NCBI GenBank assembly: GCA_041287425.1
Contig: JBEULG010000034.1
Location: 1-64,000, forward strand
Length of the DNA: 64,000 nucleotides
Direction of reading: 5' to 3'
Source: JAFGSI01 sp041287425
GTDB taxonomy: Bacteria > Chloroflexota > Anaerolineae > Anaerolineales > Villigracilaceae
Under the pieces are notes generated by a model. The model worked only from the letters and a program-made list of their open reading frames with translations, was not told where the DNA came from and did no database searches. This document shows, one piece after another, positions 41,875-50,609 of this stretch. The position numbers were made by a program, and so were the translations under genes. The stretch's first letter is position 1, and every line of letters begins with the position of its first letter.

Positions 41875-41883
41875 GGAGGCAAA

Positions 41884-42249
41884 ATGTCGAAACACATCAC
41901 GCAGGCGATTGTCGTTCACTGCATGGATTTTCGTTTGCAGAAACATCTCGATGAATGGTTGCAGCGCGAACTGGGGCACGGTCAGTATGACCGGCTCTCG
42001 CTGGCGGGCGGCGTCTTCGACCTGGACTTTGTGTCCCGGCAGGTGGCGCTTTCGCACCGTTTGCACGACATCAAGCAGGTGCTGCTCATCAACCACGAGG
42101 ATTGCGGCGCCTACGGCGAGGCCGGCAGCCCGGAACGTCACGCCGCCGATCTGCGCGCCGCCAAACAGCGCATCCAGGCAGAGATTCCGGGCCTGGAAGT
42201 CAGGCCGTATTACCTTCATCTGGACGGCACTTTTGAGCCGGTTTCTTGA
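41884..42249 (+). CDS. Mini beta-carbonic-anhydrase-like protein
   Basis: 121 residues, about 60% of a usual beta-carbonic anhydrase. The beta-CA zinc ligands and dyad are present: C13, D15 and R17 in CMDFR, then H71 and C74 in NHEDCGAYG. The C-terminal helices are missing, and CMDFR replaces the usual CxDSR. It may hydrate CO2 or bind zinc for another task. SD GAGGAGG before the ATG. Sits directly after the hydantoinase, whose pathway releases CO2 and ammonia. Confidence 0.78.
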   Translation: MSKHITQAIVVHCMDFRLQKHLDEWLQRELGHGQYDRLSLAGGVFDLDFVSRQVALSHRLHDIKQVLLINHEDCGAYGEAGSPERHAADLRAAKQRIQAEIPGLEVRPYYLHLDGTFEPVS

Positions 42250-42330
42250 ATCGGCCGAGCCTTGTTGAAGCGCTGGGGGGAACTTTCGGCCGCTTTTTGC
42301 GTCCAGGAAATATCCTGAAAGGAGGCGCGC

Positions 42331-43665
42331 ATGAATCCCTGGCGCATTCTGCTCTCGTTTTTGGCCCTTCTCGGCTTGGCGCTCTCGTCCTGCAGCCCGT
42401 CGGTCCCCTCTCCTGTCGTCCCGGCGGCCGAGCCGCCTTCTGGCCAGACGGCCGCCTCTAACCTGGGGCGCAATCTGTCCCCCGCCGTCCCAGCGGGGGA
42501 CAGCGCCCAACTCGTAGCAGATAACACCGCCTTTGCCTTCGACTTTTACGCCGCCGTCCGAGGAGATGACGGCAATCTGATTTGTTCGCCTTACAGTTTA
42601 TCCCTGGCTTTGGCGATGACCTATGCGGGGGCGCGCCGCGAGACTGAACGGCAGATGGCTGCCACGCTTCATTTCAGCCTGCCGCAAGAGCGGCTGCACC
42701 CGGCCTTCAACGCCCTCGACCTAGAACTGGCCAATCGTCCGGCTCAGGCGGCCGATGTTGATCCTCAGAATCGCTTTGAACTGAGCCTCGTCAACGCTTT
42801 GTGGGGGCAGCAGGGCCTGGGCTTCCAGCCCGATTTCCTCGACACGCTGGCGCTCAATTATGGGGCCGGCATGCGGTTGGTGGATTATGCTGCCGACCCC
42901 GAGGCCGCCCGCCAGGCCATCAACCGCTGGACCAGCCAGGAAACGCGCCAGCGGATCGAAGAATTGCTGCCGCGCGGCATCCTCGATTACGATACCCGCC
43001 TGGTGCTGGTCAACGTCATTTTCTTCCAGGCCGGTTGGCTGTTCCCCTTCGATGAGACATTGACAAGCCAGGCGTCGTTTACCCGCCTGGATGGCTCCCA
43101 GGTGCAGGTGCCGCGGATGGCGATGCGGGAAACGCCGACCCTGGCCTACGCCTCCGGCGACGGCTGGCAGGCAGTAAGCCTGCCCTACGCCGGCCGGATG
43201 GCCGAGATGGTCGTCATTGTTCCGGACCCCGGCCGGTTCACCGATTTCGAGGCCGGCCTGAACGCCGGAAGGTACGCCCAGATTCTTGCTGGCCTCCAGC
43301 CGCGGGCGGTGCGGGTGGAGATGCCCGCTTTCGAATTCAGCCGCGACTTCATGCTGCGCGAGACGTTGCGCCAGATGGGGATGGATGAACCGTTTACGCC
43401 CGGGCTGGCCGACTTCTCCGGCATGACAACCGAAGAGGCGCTTTTCATCTCTCAAGTGGTTCACAAAGCCTTCATCAGCGTAGACGAGGCCGGCACCGAA
43501 GCGGCTGCCGCCACCGCGGTCGTGATGGCGAGGGAATCGGCCGTCTTATCCGATGCAGAGGTCGTGTTGACTATTGACCGGCCCTTCTTCTTCATCATCC
43601 GCGATGCGCCAACCGGGACGATTTTGTTTCTGGGACGGGTCCTCGACCCGACGGCGGGCGACTGA
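42331..43665 (+). CDS. Lipoprotein serpin (serine protease inhibitor)
   Basis: 444 residues. Lipobox LSSC at about residue 21 and a Pro/Ser/Ala stalk to about 60, then a full serpin domain. Serpin marks: NLICSPYSLSLALAMTYAGA, NVIFFQAGW, SQVVHKAFISVDEAGTEAAAATA and RPFFFIIRD. The hinge GTEAAAATA (P15-P7) is intact, so it should be inhibitory. By the standard count P1-P1' is Glu-Ser, with Arg at P2. SD AAAGGAGG before the ATG; terminator follows. Confidence 0.92.
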   Translation: MNPWRILLSFLALLGLALSSCSPSVPSPVVPAAEPPSGQTAASNLGRNLSPAVPAGDSAQLVADNTAFAFDFYAAVRGDDGNLICSPYSLSLALAMTYAGARRETERQMAATLHFSLPQERLHPAFNALDLELANRPAQAADVDPQNRFELSLVNALWGQQGLGFQPDFLDTLALNYGAGMRLVDYAADPEAARQAINRWTSQETRQRIEELLPRGILDYDTRLVLVNVIFFQAGWLFPFDETLTSQASFTRLDGSQVQVPRMAMRETPTLAYASGDGWQAVSLPYAGRMAEMVVIVPDPGRFTDFEAGLNAGRYAQILAGLQPRAVRVEMPAFEFSRDFMLRETLRQMGMDEPFTPGLADFSGMTTEEALFISQVVHKAFISVDEAGTEAAAATAVVMARESAVLSDAEVVLTIDRPFFFIIRDAPTGTILFLGRVLDPTAGD

Positions 43666-43686
43666 TTCGAGCGGAGTGCCAAGAAA

Positions 43687-43722
43687 ACAGAACGATCACC
43701 TTTGAGTGACCGTTCTGTGGTT
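43687..43722. terminator. Terminator between serpin and thiolase
   Basis: Stem ACAGAACGATCAC / GTGACCGTTCTGT (43687-43699, 43706-43718, one mismatch), then GGTTTTCC; A-rich on the other side. Works for the convergent pair. Confidence 0.85.
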
Positions 43723-43730
43723 TTCCTGTT

Positions 43731-44879
43731 TCATTCTCGTTTCAAGATGTGAGTGAGAATGGTCGCCCCTGAGCCGCCGATGTTTTGGGTCATGCCGATG
43801 CGGGCGTCGGGGACCTGGGTTGGGCCACATTCGCCGCGCAATTGCTGAACCACCTCGACCACCTGGTAGATGCCGGTGGCCCCCACCGGATGGCCGCGCG
43901 CTTTCAGCCCGCCGCGCGTGGTGATGGGAATGCGTCCCGTCGGGCCGATTTCTCCGTCCAGGCCGAGTTGGACGCCGCGGCCGCGTTCGGCGAATCCACA
44001 CGCCTCCAGCGAGAGTGCCGACATGATGGTGAAGGCGTCGTGCAGTTCGAACAGGTCGATATCTTGCGGGCCGATACCGGCCTGCCGGTAGGCTTCTTGA
44101 GAGGATTGGTAGGCCGCTCTCAGGAACAACATGTCGGGGCGGTCGTGGCCGCCGATGGTGTCGGTGGCGGCAGCCGAGGCGGCGACCAGGATGCGGGTCC
44201 CATTGCGCAGGCTGTCGGCTGGGACGAGGTACAGGGCAGCCGCGCCGTCGCCGATGGGGGAGGCGTCCAGCAGGTTGATAGGCGTGGCAATCATGACCGA
44301 CGTTTCGAAGTCCTCGACCGTGATTTTCTGGTGAAGACGGGCATAGGGGTTGTGCAGGGCGTTGGCGTGGGCGTTGATGGCGAAGGGGGCGAAGTCGGCG
44401 TGCTGCCAGCCGTATTCGTGCATGTAGCGGCGCATGATGAGGGCGTTCAGGCCGACGAAGGAGACGCCCATCTCGACCTCGTAATCGGCGTCGGCAGCGG
44501 TGGCGAGGGCGGCGGTGACATCGCGCATTGGGTGGTCGGTCATCTTTTCGACACCGATTACCAGAGCCGAGTCTAGTTCACCCGAGGCGACGGCCATTAA
44601 GCCGGAGCGCAGCGCCGCCGCGCCCGAGCCGCAGGCGGCGTCAATCTTGACCGCGTCACCGCCGCGCTGACCGGTCCAATCGGCGACCAGCGGCCCGAGG
44701 TTGTTCTGGTCGTTGATGATGCCCGACATCATGTTGCCGACGAACACGCCGTCAGCGGTCTCGCGCCCGGCGTCTTGCAGGGCGGCCAGGGCGGCCTCGA
44801 CTGTCAGGTCTCGCAGGGACTTGTCCCAGTGTTCGTCGATGGCGGTCTGACCAATTCCGAGGATGGCTACTTGTCGCAT
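43731..44879 (-). CDS. Thiolase, SCP-x/archaeal acetyl-CoA acyltransferase type
   Basis: 382 residues. Nucleophile C83 in DAACGSGAAAL, LHDAFT near 290, GHPVGATG near 335 and a C-terminal NIGGSGATIL. The last motif, without a C-x-G, places it with sterol-carrier-type/archaeal thiolases rather than FadA/PhaA. Those often need a DUF35 OB-fold partner, which is not adjacent here. It condenses or cleaves acyl-CoA. Start at 44879 follows SD AGAGG; the upstream extension lacks one. Confidence 0.88.
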   Translation of the reverse strand: MRQVAILGIGQTAIDEHWDKSLRDLTVEAALAALQDAGRETADGVFVGNMMSGIINDQNNLGPLVADWTGQRGGDAVKIDAACGSGAAALRSGLMAVASGELDSALVIGVEKMTDHPMRDVTAALATAADADYEVEMGVSFVGLNALIMRRYMHEYGWQHADFAPFAINAHANALHNPYARLHQKITVEDFETSVMIATPINLLDASPIGDGAAALYLVPADSLRNGTRILVAASAAATDTIGGHDRPDMLFLRAAYQSSQEAYRQAGIGPQDIDLFELHDAFTIMSALSLEACGFAERGRGVQLGLDGEIGPTGRIPITTRGGLKARGHPVGATGIYQVVEVVQQLRGECGPTQVPDARIGMTQNIGGSGATILTHILKRE

Positions 44880-44942
44880 AAAAGCCTCTTTGTTGTATAC
44901 TGTGTTTATTGTAATTGCGGCGACTCTCAACTGCTATCAAGA

Positions 44943-45461
44943 ATGGATTCTGAGGAATTTCTTTTTCATTTGGAGAGGGTGAACGAGACCGGCCAGACGA
45001 CGGCGGCTTTTCTGCGCGCCCGGCGCACGCGCCTCGGTTTTCGTAAACTGGGGCCGGCGACCGGGGCGATTTGGACGCTGTGCGGCAACATCTATCTCAA
45101 CTCGCGGCTCTATCCCCCCGACCAGACGCCCGCCACTCATCCCTGGCTGCTCAGCCTGATTGTGCACGAGGCGGTACATTTGCGCCAGGGATGGCTGACA
45201 GCCCTCTCGGTGTATGGAGAACTGGAAGCCTGGCAGGCCGGTATTGCATTTTATTGTGAGGCGGCAGGCAGGCCGCCGCAGGGAAGGCTGGCCGAGATTC
45301 TTGCTCTGCCCCTCGGCTGGGACCGTCAGGTGTTACGCCGGGCGCGGGAGTTGATGCAGCGGTATGCCGGCAGAAAATATCGCGCCGACTTGCTGCCGCT
45401 CTATCCGATTCATTATGAAACCCGCTACTGGTTGACGCGCCAATCCCCCCAACTTCGATGA
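44943..45461 (+). CDS. Small HExxH metalloprotease-like protein
   Basis: 172 residues. HEAVHLRQG at 75-83 is a zinc-binding HExxH motif inside LLSLIVHEAVHLRQGW; Glu residues in GELEAWQ about 13-16 positions later could be the third ligand. No signal peptide. Family not recognised; might be a DUF-type minigluzincin. The start ATG 44943 is the first plausible one; no SD. Divergent from the thiolase. Confidence 0.6.
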   Translation: MDSEEFLFHLERVNETGQTTAAFLRARRTRLGFRKLGPATGAIWTLCGNIYLNSRLYPPDQTPATHPWLLSLIVHEAVHLRQGWLTALSVYGELEAWQAGIAFYCEAAGRPPQGRLAEILALPLGWDRQVLRRARELMQRYAGRKYRADLLPLYPIHYETRYWLTRQSPQLR

Positions 45462-45466
45462 ATGCC

Positions 45467-45502
45467 AGAGAGCCGCCCTCTTCTTAAAGAGGTCGACTCT
45501 CT
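45467..45502. terminator. Terminator between HExxH gene and MFS gene
   Basis: 16-bp stem with mismatches, AGAGAGCC.. / ..CTCTCT (45467-45482 and 45487-45502), 4-nt loop, between convergent genes. Confidence 0.75.
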
Positions 45503-45534
45503 AAATCTCTGCCTGCCGCCAGGAGGCCATGAGG

Positions 45535-46809
45535 TCATTGGGTTTTGACGGGTTGGCTTGTTCCGGCAGGACGCGGGTCGCGCACCAGGAAGTAGAGCAA
45601 GGCAGCGATGATGACGCCGCCGATGGCCGAAATCATGAACGTGGCCTGGAAACTGACCGCGTCGGCAATCCAGCCGCCCAGGAGCGGGGCCAGGATGGTG
45701 GCCGGGGCGACCAGGGTGTTCGAGAGGCCGATGTAGGTCGGGCGTGTCTCCTCGCTGCCGAACTGGGTGGTGATGACCATGCCAATCGTCCAGTAGGCAA
45801 CATTGGCCAACCCGGCCAGGATGAACACGGGATATAACCAGGCGATGGTCGGACCGCCCCAGGCCATCAGCGAACTGAGTGTGACGGCCAGCGAACCGAC
45901 GATGAGCATGGCGCGGTGTCCGTAGCGGTCGCCCAGCCAGCCCATGACGCCGTTGGCGAGCGTCTGGGTGATGGTCAGGGCGGCGGTCAGGAAACCGGCG
46001 GTTACCTCGTCCATCCCGAAGCGCCGTAACCCATAGACGATGTAGAAGGCAAACCCCATGGTGGCAAAACTGGAGAGAAAACGCACTGCCAGGAAGATGC
46101 TGAAGTTTCGGTCGTGGCGCAGAAGGGTCATCCACTCCCGCCAGGGCAGGGATTGCTTTTCGGGGAGCGTTTTTTCAGTATCCTCTGGTTCGCGCGTCAG
46201 GCCGAGAAACAGATACGAAAGTCCCATGCCGACCAGAGTCAACAGGAAGCAGGCGGCAAAATCCCAGCGGTCGCTGATGGTGTCCAAAAGATAGCCGGCC
46301 GCGATGGCCGCGCCGCTCATCAGCACATTGGCCAGGCTGGCCTGGGCGCCGAAAAAGGTGCCGCGTCGTTCGGAGGGGATGATTTTGGCTACCATGCTTT
46401 GCCAGGGGTTGGCGGTGAAGCCGGCGCCCAGTCCCTGCCAGAGAATCAGGGCGAAGGTTAGGATCAGGGCGAACGGTTTTCCCAGTTCGCCCAGGAAAAT
46501 TCCCACCAGCGCCAGGCCGAGGTAGGGGACGCGCTCGTGGAGGGTGATCCACATGACCATCGGCTTGTAGAGCCGCTTGCGGGCGACGGCGTTGGCCATG
46601 AACAGTTGCGGCAATTGCCAGGCGACGCCATGAATAGCGGGAATCAGGCCGATGAGAAGCGCCGAGTCGGTCATGCGCGCCACCAACAGCGGAACGATGG
46701 TGCCCAGCGAGCCGAAACCCCAACCCAGGCCGAAAAAGGCGCCATCGAGCAAGTTGACGACCAAATTGTGCTTTAAATTCTTTTGGATGGCATGTTGAAG
46801 GTCAGACAC
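45535..46809 (-). CDS. MFS transporter
   Basis: 424 residues with twelve spans in two six-helix halves joined by a charged loop near 195-225 (REPEDTEKTLPEKQ). DRYGHRAMLIVGS in the second half is the MFS loop motif (D-x-x-G-H-R). Small-solute or drug efflux is likely. No ATG is near, so the GTG at 46809 (VSDLQHAIQKNL) is chosen; a -10-like TAGAAT on the minus strand ends 7 nt upstream, so the mRNA may be leaderless. The longer frame that continues upstream is antisense to tetR and not real. It is divergent from the TetR regulator. Confidence 0.85.
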   Translation of the reverse strand: MSDLQHAIQKNLKHNLVVNLLDGAFFGLGWGFGSLGTIVPLLVARMTDSALLIGLIPAIHGVAWQLPQLFMANAVARKRLYKPMVMWITLHERVPYLGLALVGIFLGELGKPFALILTFALILWQGLGAGFTANPWQSMVAKIIPSERRGTFFGAQASLANVLMSGAAIAAGYLLDTISDRWDFAACFLLTLVGMGLSYLFLGLTREPEDTEKTLPEKQSLPWREWMTLLRHDRNFSIFLAVRFLSSFATMGFAFYIVYGLRRFGMDEVTAGFLTAALTITQTLANGVMGWLGDRYGHRAMLIVGSLAVTLSSLMAWGGPTIAWLYPVFILAGLANVAYWTIGMVITTQFGSEETRPTYIGLSNTLVAPATILAPLLGGWIADAVSFQATFMISAIGGVIIAALLYFLVRDPRPAGTSQPVKTQ

Positions 46810-46849
46810 GCCGCCTATTCTACCACTTTGGAGGAGATAGCGTCGTCTC

Positions 46850-46893
46850 TTGACAATTTTGCCAGGTGTGATAGAATAAAACGAACGTTCGTT
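46850..46893 (+). promoter_or_regulatory. tetR promoter with palindromic operator
   Basis: TTGACA (46850-46855), 16 nt, TAGAAT (46872-46877), then the perfect 14-nt palindrome AACGAACGTTCGTT at 46880-46893 across the expected transcript start. This is a typical arrangement for TetR autorepression. Confidence 0.85.
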
Positions 46894-46914
46894 CATTTTT
46901 TTGGAGCCGGACTT

Positions 46915-47538
46915 ATGGATGAACCCTCCCTTTCCAAAGGTGAGCGCACCCGCCGTGCGATTCTCGAAGCCGCTTATGCGTTGTTCATCGAGCAGGGCTA
47001 CACGGCGACCTCGATGCGGCAAATCGCTGAGCGCACCGGCCTGGCCCTGGGCGGAATCTACAATCACTTTCCCAACAAGGCAGCCATCTTCAGCGAACTC
47101 ATCCTCGACCGCCACCCTTATCGCCAGGTGCTGCCTGTTCTGCGCGATGCCCCCGCCGACGATCCTGAGACCTTCGTCCGCGCTGCCGCTCAGGCGATAA
47201 TCGCCGAACTCGGCCGCCGCCCGGATTTCATCAAACTGATGTTTATCGAGATTGTGGAGTTCAACGGCCGCAACATGCCGAAAATCATGACCCACATCCT
47301 GCCGGAAGTGTTGCCCCTCATCCAAAGATTTAATGCCCAGTTGGGGCTTCTGCGCGACATTCCGCCAGCGATTCTCTTCCGCGCCTTCCTGGGCCTGTTC
47401 TTCTCGTACTACATGACCGAACTGATGATTGCCGGCACGCCTTTCGCCTCGACCCAGCCCCACGCCCTCGACCATTTCGTGGACATCTTCCTGCACGGCG
47501 TCCTTAAGTCGCCCGATGAAAATAGGTCACAGAAGTAA
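46915..47538 (+). CDS. TetR-family transcriptional regulator
   Basis: 207 residues. N-terminal HTH: TRRAILEAAYALFIEQGYTATSMRQIAERTGLALGGIYNHFPNK in its expected place (about 10-53), then a ligand-binding helical domain. Start at 46915 is set by SD GGAG and by the promoter, because the longer frame would begin upstream of the -35 box. It heads the ABC exporter operon and is divergent from an MFS pump, so it likely senses an exported compound. Confidence 0.93.
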   Translation: MDEPSLSKGERTRRAILEAAYALFIEQGYTATSMRQIAERTGLALGGIYNHFPNKAAIFSELILDRHPYRQVLPVLRDAPADDPETFVRAAAQAIIAELGRRPDFIKLMFIEIVEFNGRNMPKIMTHILPEVLPLIQRFNAQLGLLRDIPPAILFRAFLGLFFSYYMTELMIAGTPFASTQPHALDHFVDIFLHGVLKSPDENRSQK

Positions 47539-47596
47539 CTTCGTGCTTTCCGAAGCCAGGAGACTTCAGACTCCATTCGACTATCCGACTATCCCC

Positions 47597-48724
47597 ATGA
47601 ACCGCCTCCTCTCCATCATCCGCAAGGAATTCATCCAGATTACCCGCGACCGGCGCACGCTGGTCATCATCCTCATCATTCCCATCATGCAACTGTTCCT
47701 GATGGGCTACTCGGCCACCACCGACATCCGCAACGTGCCGCTGGCCGTCCTCGACCGCTGCCGCTGCGCCGAAAGCCGCGCCCTGCTGGATGCCTACCGC
47801 GCCGCCGACTACTTCCGCCTGGCCTACAGCGTCCAATCCGAAGACGAACTGCGCGCCCTCATCGAGCGCGGCGACGCCCGCGCCGGTATCATCATCCCGC
47901 CCGATTACAACCGCGCCCTGGCCGAAGGCGAAGCCCAAGTCGCCTTCATCCTGGACGGCTCCGACGCCGCCGCCGGTTCGACCGCCCTGGCTTCTGCCAC
48001 GCTTGTCGGCCAGCAGCACGCCACCGCCCTGATGGTGGAAAAACTGGAGCGCAGCGGCATGGACGTCAGCCGCCTGCAGCCGCCCCTCGAAGTGCGGACG
48101 CGCGTCTGGTACAACCCCGACCTGATCAGTTCGCACTTCATGATTCCCGGCGTGATCGGCATGATTCTCTTCGCCATCACCGCCATCCTGACCGCCACCG
48201 CCATCGTCCGCGAGCGCGAGCGCGGCACCATCGAGCAACTCATCGTCACCCCCATCCGTCCCTGGGAACTGGTGGTCGGCAAAGTCGTCCCCTACGTGGT
48301 GCTGGCCTTCGTGGACACCATCGAGGTGCTGGCCATCGGTCACTGGTGGTTCGGCGTGCCGGTGCGCGGCGACCTGACGCTCATCCTGGCCTGCTCGGCC
48401 CTGCTGCTCCTTTCCGGGCTGGGCATCGGCCTCTTCGCCTCCACCATCGCCAACACCCAGCAGGAGGCCATGCTGACGGTCTGGATGACGCTCCTGCCGA
48501 GCATTTTCCTGTCCGGCTTCTTCTTCCCGCTGGAAGCCATGCCCAAAGTCCTGCAATGGATTTCCTACCTCGTGCCGCTGCGCTACTACCTGGTCATCAT
48601 CCGCGCCCTGCTTATCAAAGGCGTCGGTCTGACGGCCATCTGGCCCGAAACCCTGGCGCTGACGCTCTTCGGCCTGTTCATCCTGGGCGCGGCCGCGGCC
48701 CGCTTCCGCAAGCGGTTGGATTGA
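47597..48724 (+). CDS. ABC-2 type exporter permease
   Basis: 375 residues. One N-terminal span (about 20-40), a periplasm-side domain of about 140 residues, then five C-terminal spans with RERERGTIEQLIVTPIRPWELVVGK, the ABC2/YhhJ-family signature. Start ATG 47597 fits this family; the longer frame is a shadow of tetR. It pairs with the adaptor and ATPases downstream. Only one such permease gene is present, though two ATPases are. Confidence 0.92.
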   Translation: MNRLLSIIRKEFIQITRDRRTLVIILIIPIMQLFLMGYSATTDIRNVPLAVLDRCRCAESRALLDAYRAADYFRLAYSVQSEDELRALIERGDARAGIIIPPDYNRALAEGEAQVAFILDGSDAAAGSTALASATLVGQQHATALMVEKLERSGMDVSRLQPPLEVRTRVWYNPDLISSHFMIPGVIGMILFAITAILTATAIVRERERGTIEQLIVTPIRPWELVVGKVVPYVVLAFVDTIEVLAIGHWWFGVPVRGDLTLILACSALLLLSGLGIGLFASTIANTQQEAMLTVWMTLLPSIFLSGFFFPLEAMPKVLQWISYLVPLRYYLVIIRALLIKGVGLTAIWPETLALTLFGLFILGAAAARFRKRLD

Positions 48725-48748
48725 CGATTTTCGATTTAGGAGTTGAAC

Positions 48749-50083
48749 ATGCCTCACAAACGCCCTCCCGTTCCCGTCATCATTCTGCTCGTCTTGCTCG
48801 TGATTGTCGGTGGTTATTTCCTCATCCGCAGTCTTGCTGACAAACCGAACGGCACGCTGACCGCCTCCGGCGCCATCGAGGCCGTCAGCATCACCATCTC
48901 GCCCGAAATCGGCGGCCGGGTGGCCGAAGTCTATGTGGACGAGGGCGACACCGTCCGCGCCGGCGACCCGCTCTTCCGCCTGGATGACAGCCTGCTGCAG
49001 GCGCAGCGCGCCGTCGCCGCCGCCAACCTCGACCTGGCGCGGGCTGCCGCTCAAACCGCGCAGGCCGCCCTCGAGACGGCGCGCGCCAACTACGACCTGA
49101 CCCTCGCCTCCGTCCGCGCCGAGGCCGCCGCCACCCGCACCGCCGACTGGAACGACCCCTTCGCCGCCTCCATCCTGCAGGGTGACGAAATCGCCGCCGC
49201 TCAGGCCGAAGTGGAGGCCGCCGCCCAGGCCCGCCAGGCGGCCCAAACGACGCTCGACTCGGCCCTGGCCGACCCCGCCGCCGCCAACTTTGTCGCTGCC
49301 GAGGCGCGGCTGTTGCAGGCACGGGCTGCCTTTGCCGTCGCCCAGGATGTCCTGCGCCGCGCCGCCCTTTCCAGCAATGCCGACCTGCGCGACGCCGCCC
49401 AAAACGCCTATGACGACGCCCGCGCCGAACTGGATGACGCCCAGGCCGCCTACGACGACCTGAAAGCCGGTGACCCCGCCCGCGCCGTCCTCGCGGCCCG
49501 CGCCGAATTGGCCGCCGCCGAGGAACGTCACCAATCGGCGCAGGACCGTCTGCTCTTGCTGCAGACCGGTCTCTACTCGCCGCGTCTTGTTGCCGCCCAG
49601 GCGGCCGTGCATCAGGCCGAGGCTGCCGCTGCCCAGGCCGAACTGGCCGTGAGCCAGGCCGAGGCCAGCCTGGCGCTGATTGACGCCCAAATCGCCAAAC
49701 TGACCGTCACCGCCCCCGCCGACGGCGTCATCCTGACCCGCTCCGTCCAGCCCGGCGAGGTCCTCCCGGCCGGCGCGGCGGCGCTCAAACTCGGCCGCCT
49801 CGACGACCTGACCATCACCGTTTACGTCCCCGAAGACCGCTACGGCGAACTCTCCCTCGGCCAGAGCGCCACTGTCACGGTCGATTCCTTCCCCGGCGAG
49901 ACCTTCGAGGCCGTCATCATCCACATCGCCGACCAGGCCGAATTCACCCCCCGCAATGTCCAGACGGTCGAGGGCCGCTCCAGCACGGTTTATGCCGTCC
50001 GGCTGCGGGTTCAGGATCCGGACGGGAAGTTGAAACCGGGGATGCCGGCGGATGTTACCTTTACGTTGAACGTCGAACGTTAG
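48749..50083 (+). CDS. HlyD-type membrane fusion protein
   Basis: 444 residues. One N-terminal span (about 10-28), lipoyl half-motif GRVAEVYVDEGDTVRAGDPLFRLD, a very long alanine-rich coiled coil (about 85-320), second lipoyl half VTAPADGVILTRSVQPGEVL, and a beta-barrel domain. It bridges the ABC permease to the outside. SD AGGAG before ATG 48749 sets the start. Its last codons lie in an ACGTT word repeat. Confidence 0.93.
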   Translation: MPHKRPPVPVIILLVLLVIVGGYFLIRSLADKPNGTLTASGAIEAVSITISPEIGGRVAEVYVDEGDTVRAGDPLFRLDDSLLQAQRAVAAANLDLARAAAQTAQAALETARANYDLTLASVRAEAAATRTADWNDPFAASILQGDEIAAAQAEVEAAAQARQAAQTTLDSALADPAAANFVAAEARLLQARAAFAVAQDVLRRAALSSNADLRDAAQNAYDDARAELDDAQAAYDDLKAGDPARAVLAARAELAAAEERHQSAQDRLLLLQTGLYSPRLVAAQAAVHQAEAAAAQAELAVSQAEASLALIDAQIAKLTVTAPADGVILTRSVQPGEVLPAGAAALKLGRLDDLTITVYVPEDRYGELSLGQSATVTVDSFPGETFEAVIIHIADQAEFTPRNVQTVEGRSSTVYAVRLRVQDPDGKLKPGMPADVTFTLNVER

Positions 50084-50095
50084 ACGTTGAACGTC
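50063..50095 (+). repeat. ACGTTGAACGT word repeat, over a gene end
   Basis: Words ACGTTGAACGTCGAACGTT and AGACGTTGAACGTC run from the last codons of the HlyD gene (LNVER) into the spacer. First of three related spacers in this operon. Confidence 0.7.
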
Positions 50096-50114
50096 AATCA
50101 CCAAAGGAGGTCAT

Positions 50115-50531
50115 ATGTCTGCGATTACCCGTTTTGAAGAGATTCAAGCCTGGCAAACTGCCCGCCAGTTGACCAACCTGGTGTATCAACTCACCGGCCA
50201 GCCTGCATTTGCAAAAGATTTCGGCCTCAAAGACCAGATACGGCGCGCTGCGGTTTCCGTCATGAGCAACATCGCCGAGGGGTACGAGAGCCGCACCAAT
50301 GCCCAGTTCACGAATTACCTGGGAAATGCGAGAGCCTCCTCCGGCGAAGTCCGCTCACAACTCTACATCGCACTCGACCAGCAGTACATTTCGACAGAGC
50401 AATTTCAGGCCGGCTACGAGTTGGCCGATAAAGCCTCCCGCCAGATAGCCAATTTCATCAAGTATCTCGAAGCAAACCCGCGCCCGCGCCGCGTTGCTGA
50501 AGACCAGGCCGAGTACCACACCGACCTTTGA
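50115..50531 (+). CDS. Four-helix-bundle protein (23S IVS-protein family)
   Basis: 138 residues. FEEIQAWQTARQLTNLVYQLT and DQIRRAAVSVMSNIAEGYES, then LGNARASSGEVRSQLYIALD, are the signatures of the four-helix bundle family first seen in 23S rRNA intervening sequences and now found near many gene types, function unknown. Excellent SD AAAGGAGG. It sits between the adaptor and ATPase genes, bounded by word repeats on both sides. Confidence 0.93.
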   Translation: MSAITRFEEIQAWQTARQLTNLVYQLTGQPAFAKDFGLKDQIRRAAVSVMSNIAEGYESRTNAQFTNYLGNARASSGEVRSQLYIALDQQYISTEQFQAGYELADKASRQIANFIKYLEANPRPRRVAEDQAEYHTDL

Positions 50532-50609
50532 CATCTGACGTACAACGTACAACGTCTGACGTCCAACGTCCAAGGTTCAACGTCGCAGGCCTAACATTAG
50601 ACTTTTGAC
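50530..50609 (+). repeat. Spacer of ACGT word repeats (copy 2)
   Basis: CTGACGTACAACGTACAACG, TCTGACGTCCAACGTCCAAG, GTTCAACGTCGCAGGC: near-copies of a 9-11 nt word around ACGT. The 50610 ATG follows without an SD. Confidence 0.75.

Noticed and set aside
46810..47496. N-terminal extension of the MFS transporter
   Set aside because: It runs antisense through the tetR coding region and has no transporter homology.
47504..50104. Minus-strand open frame of 866 codons
   Set aside because: Opposite the permease and HlyD genes, glycine-rich with no motif or start signal.
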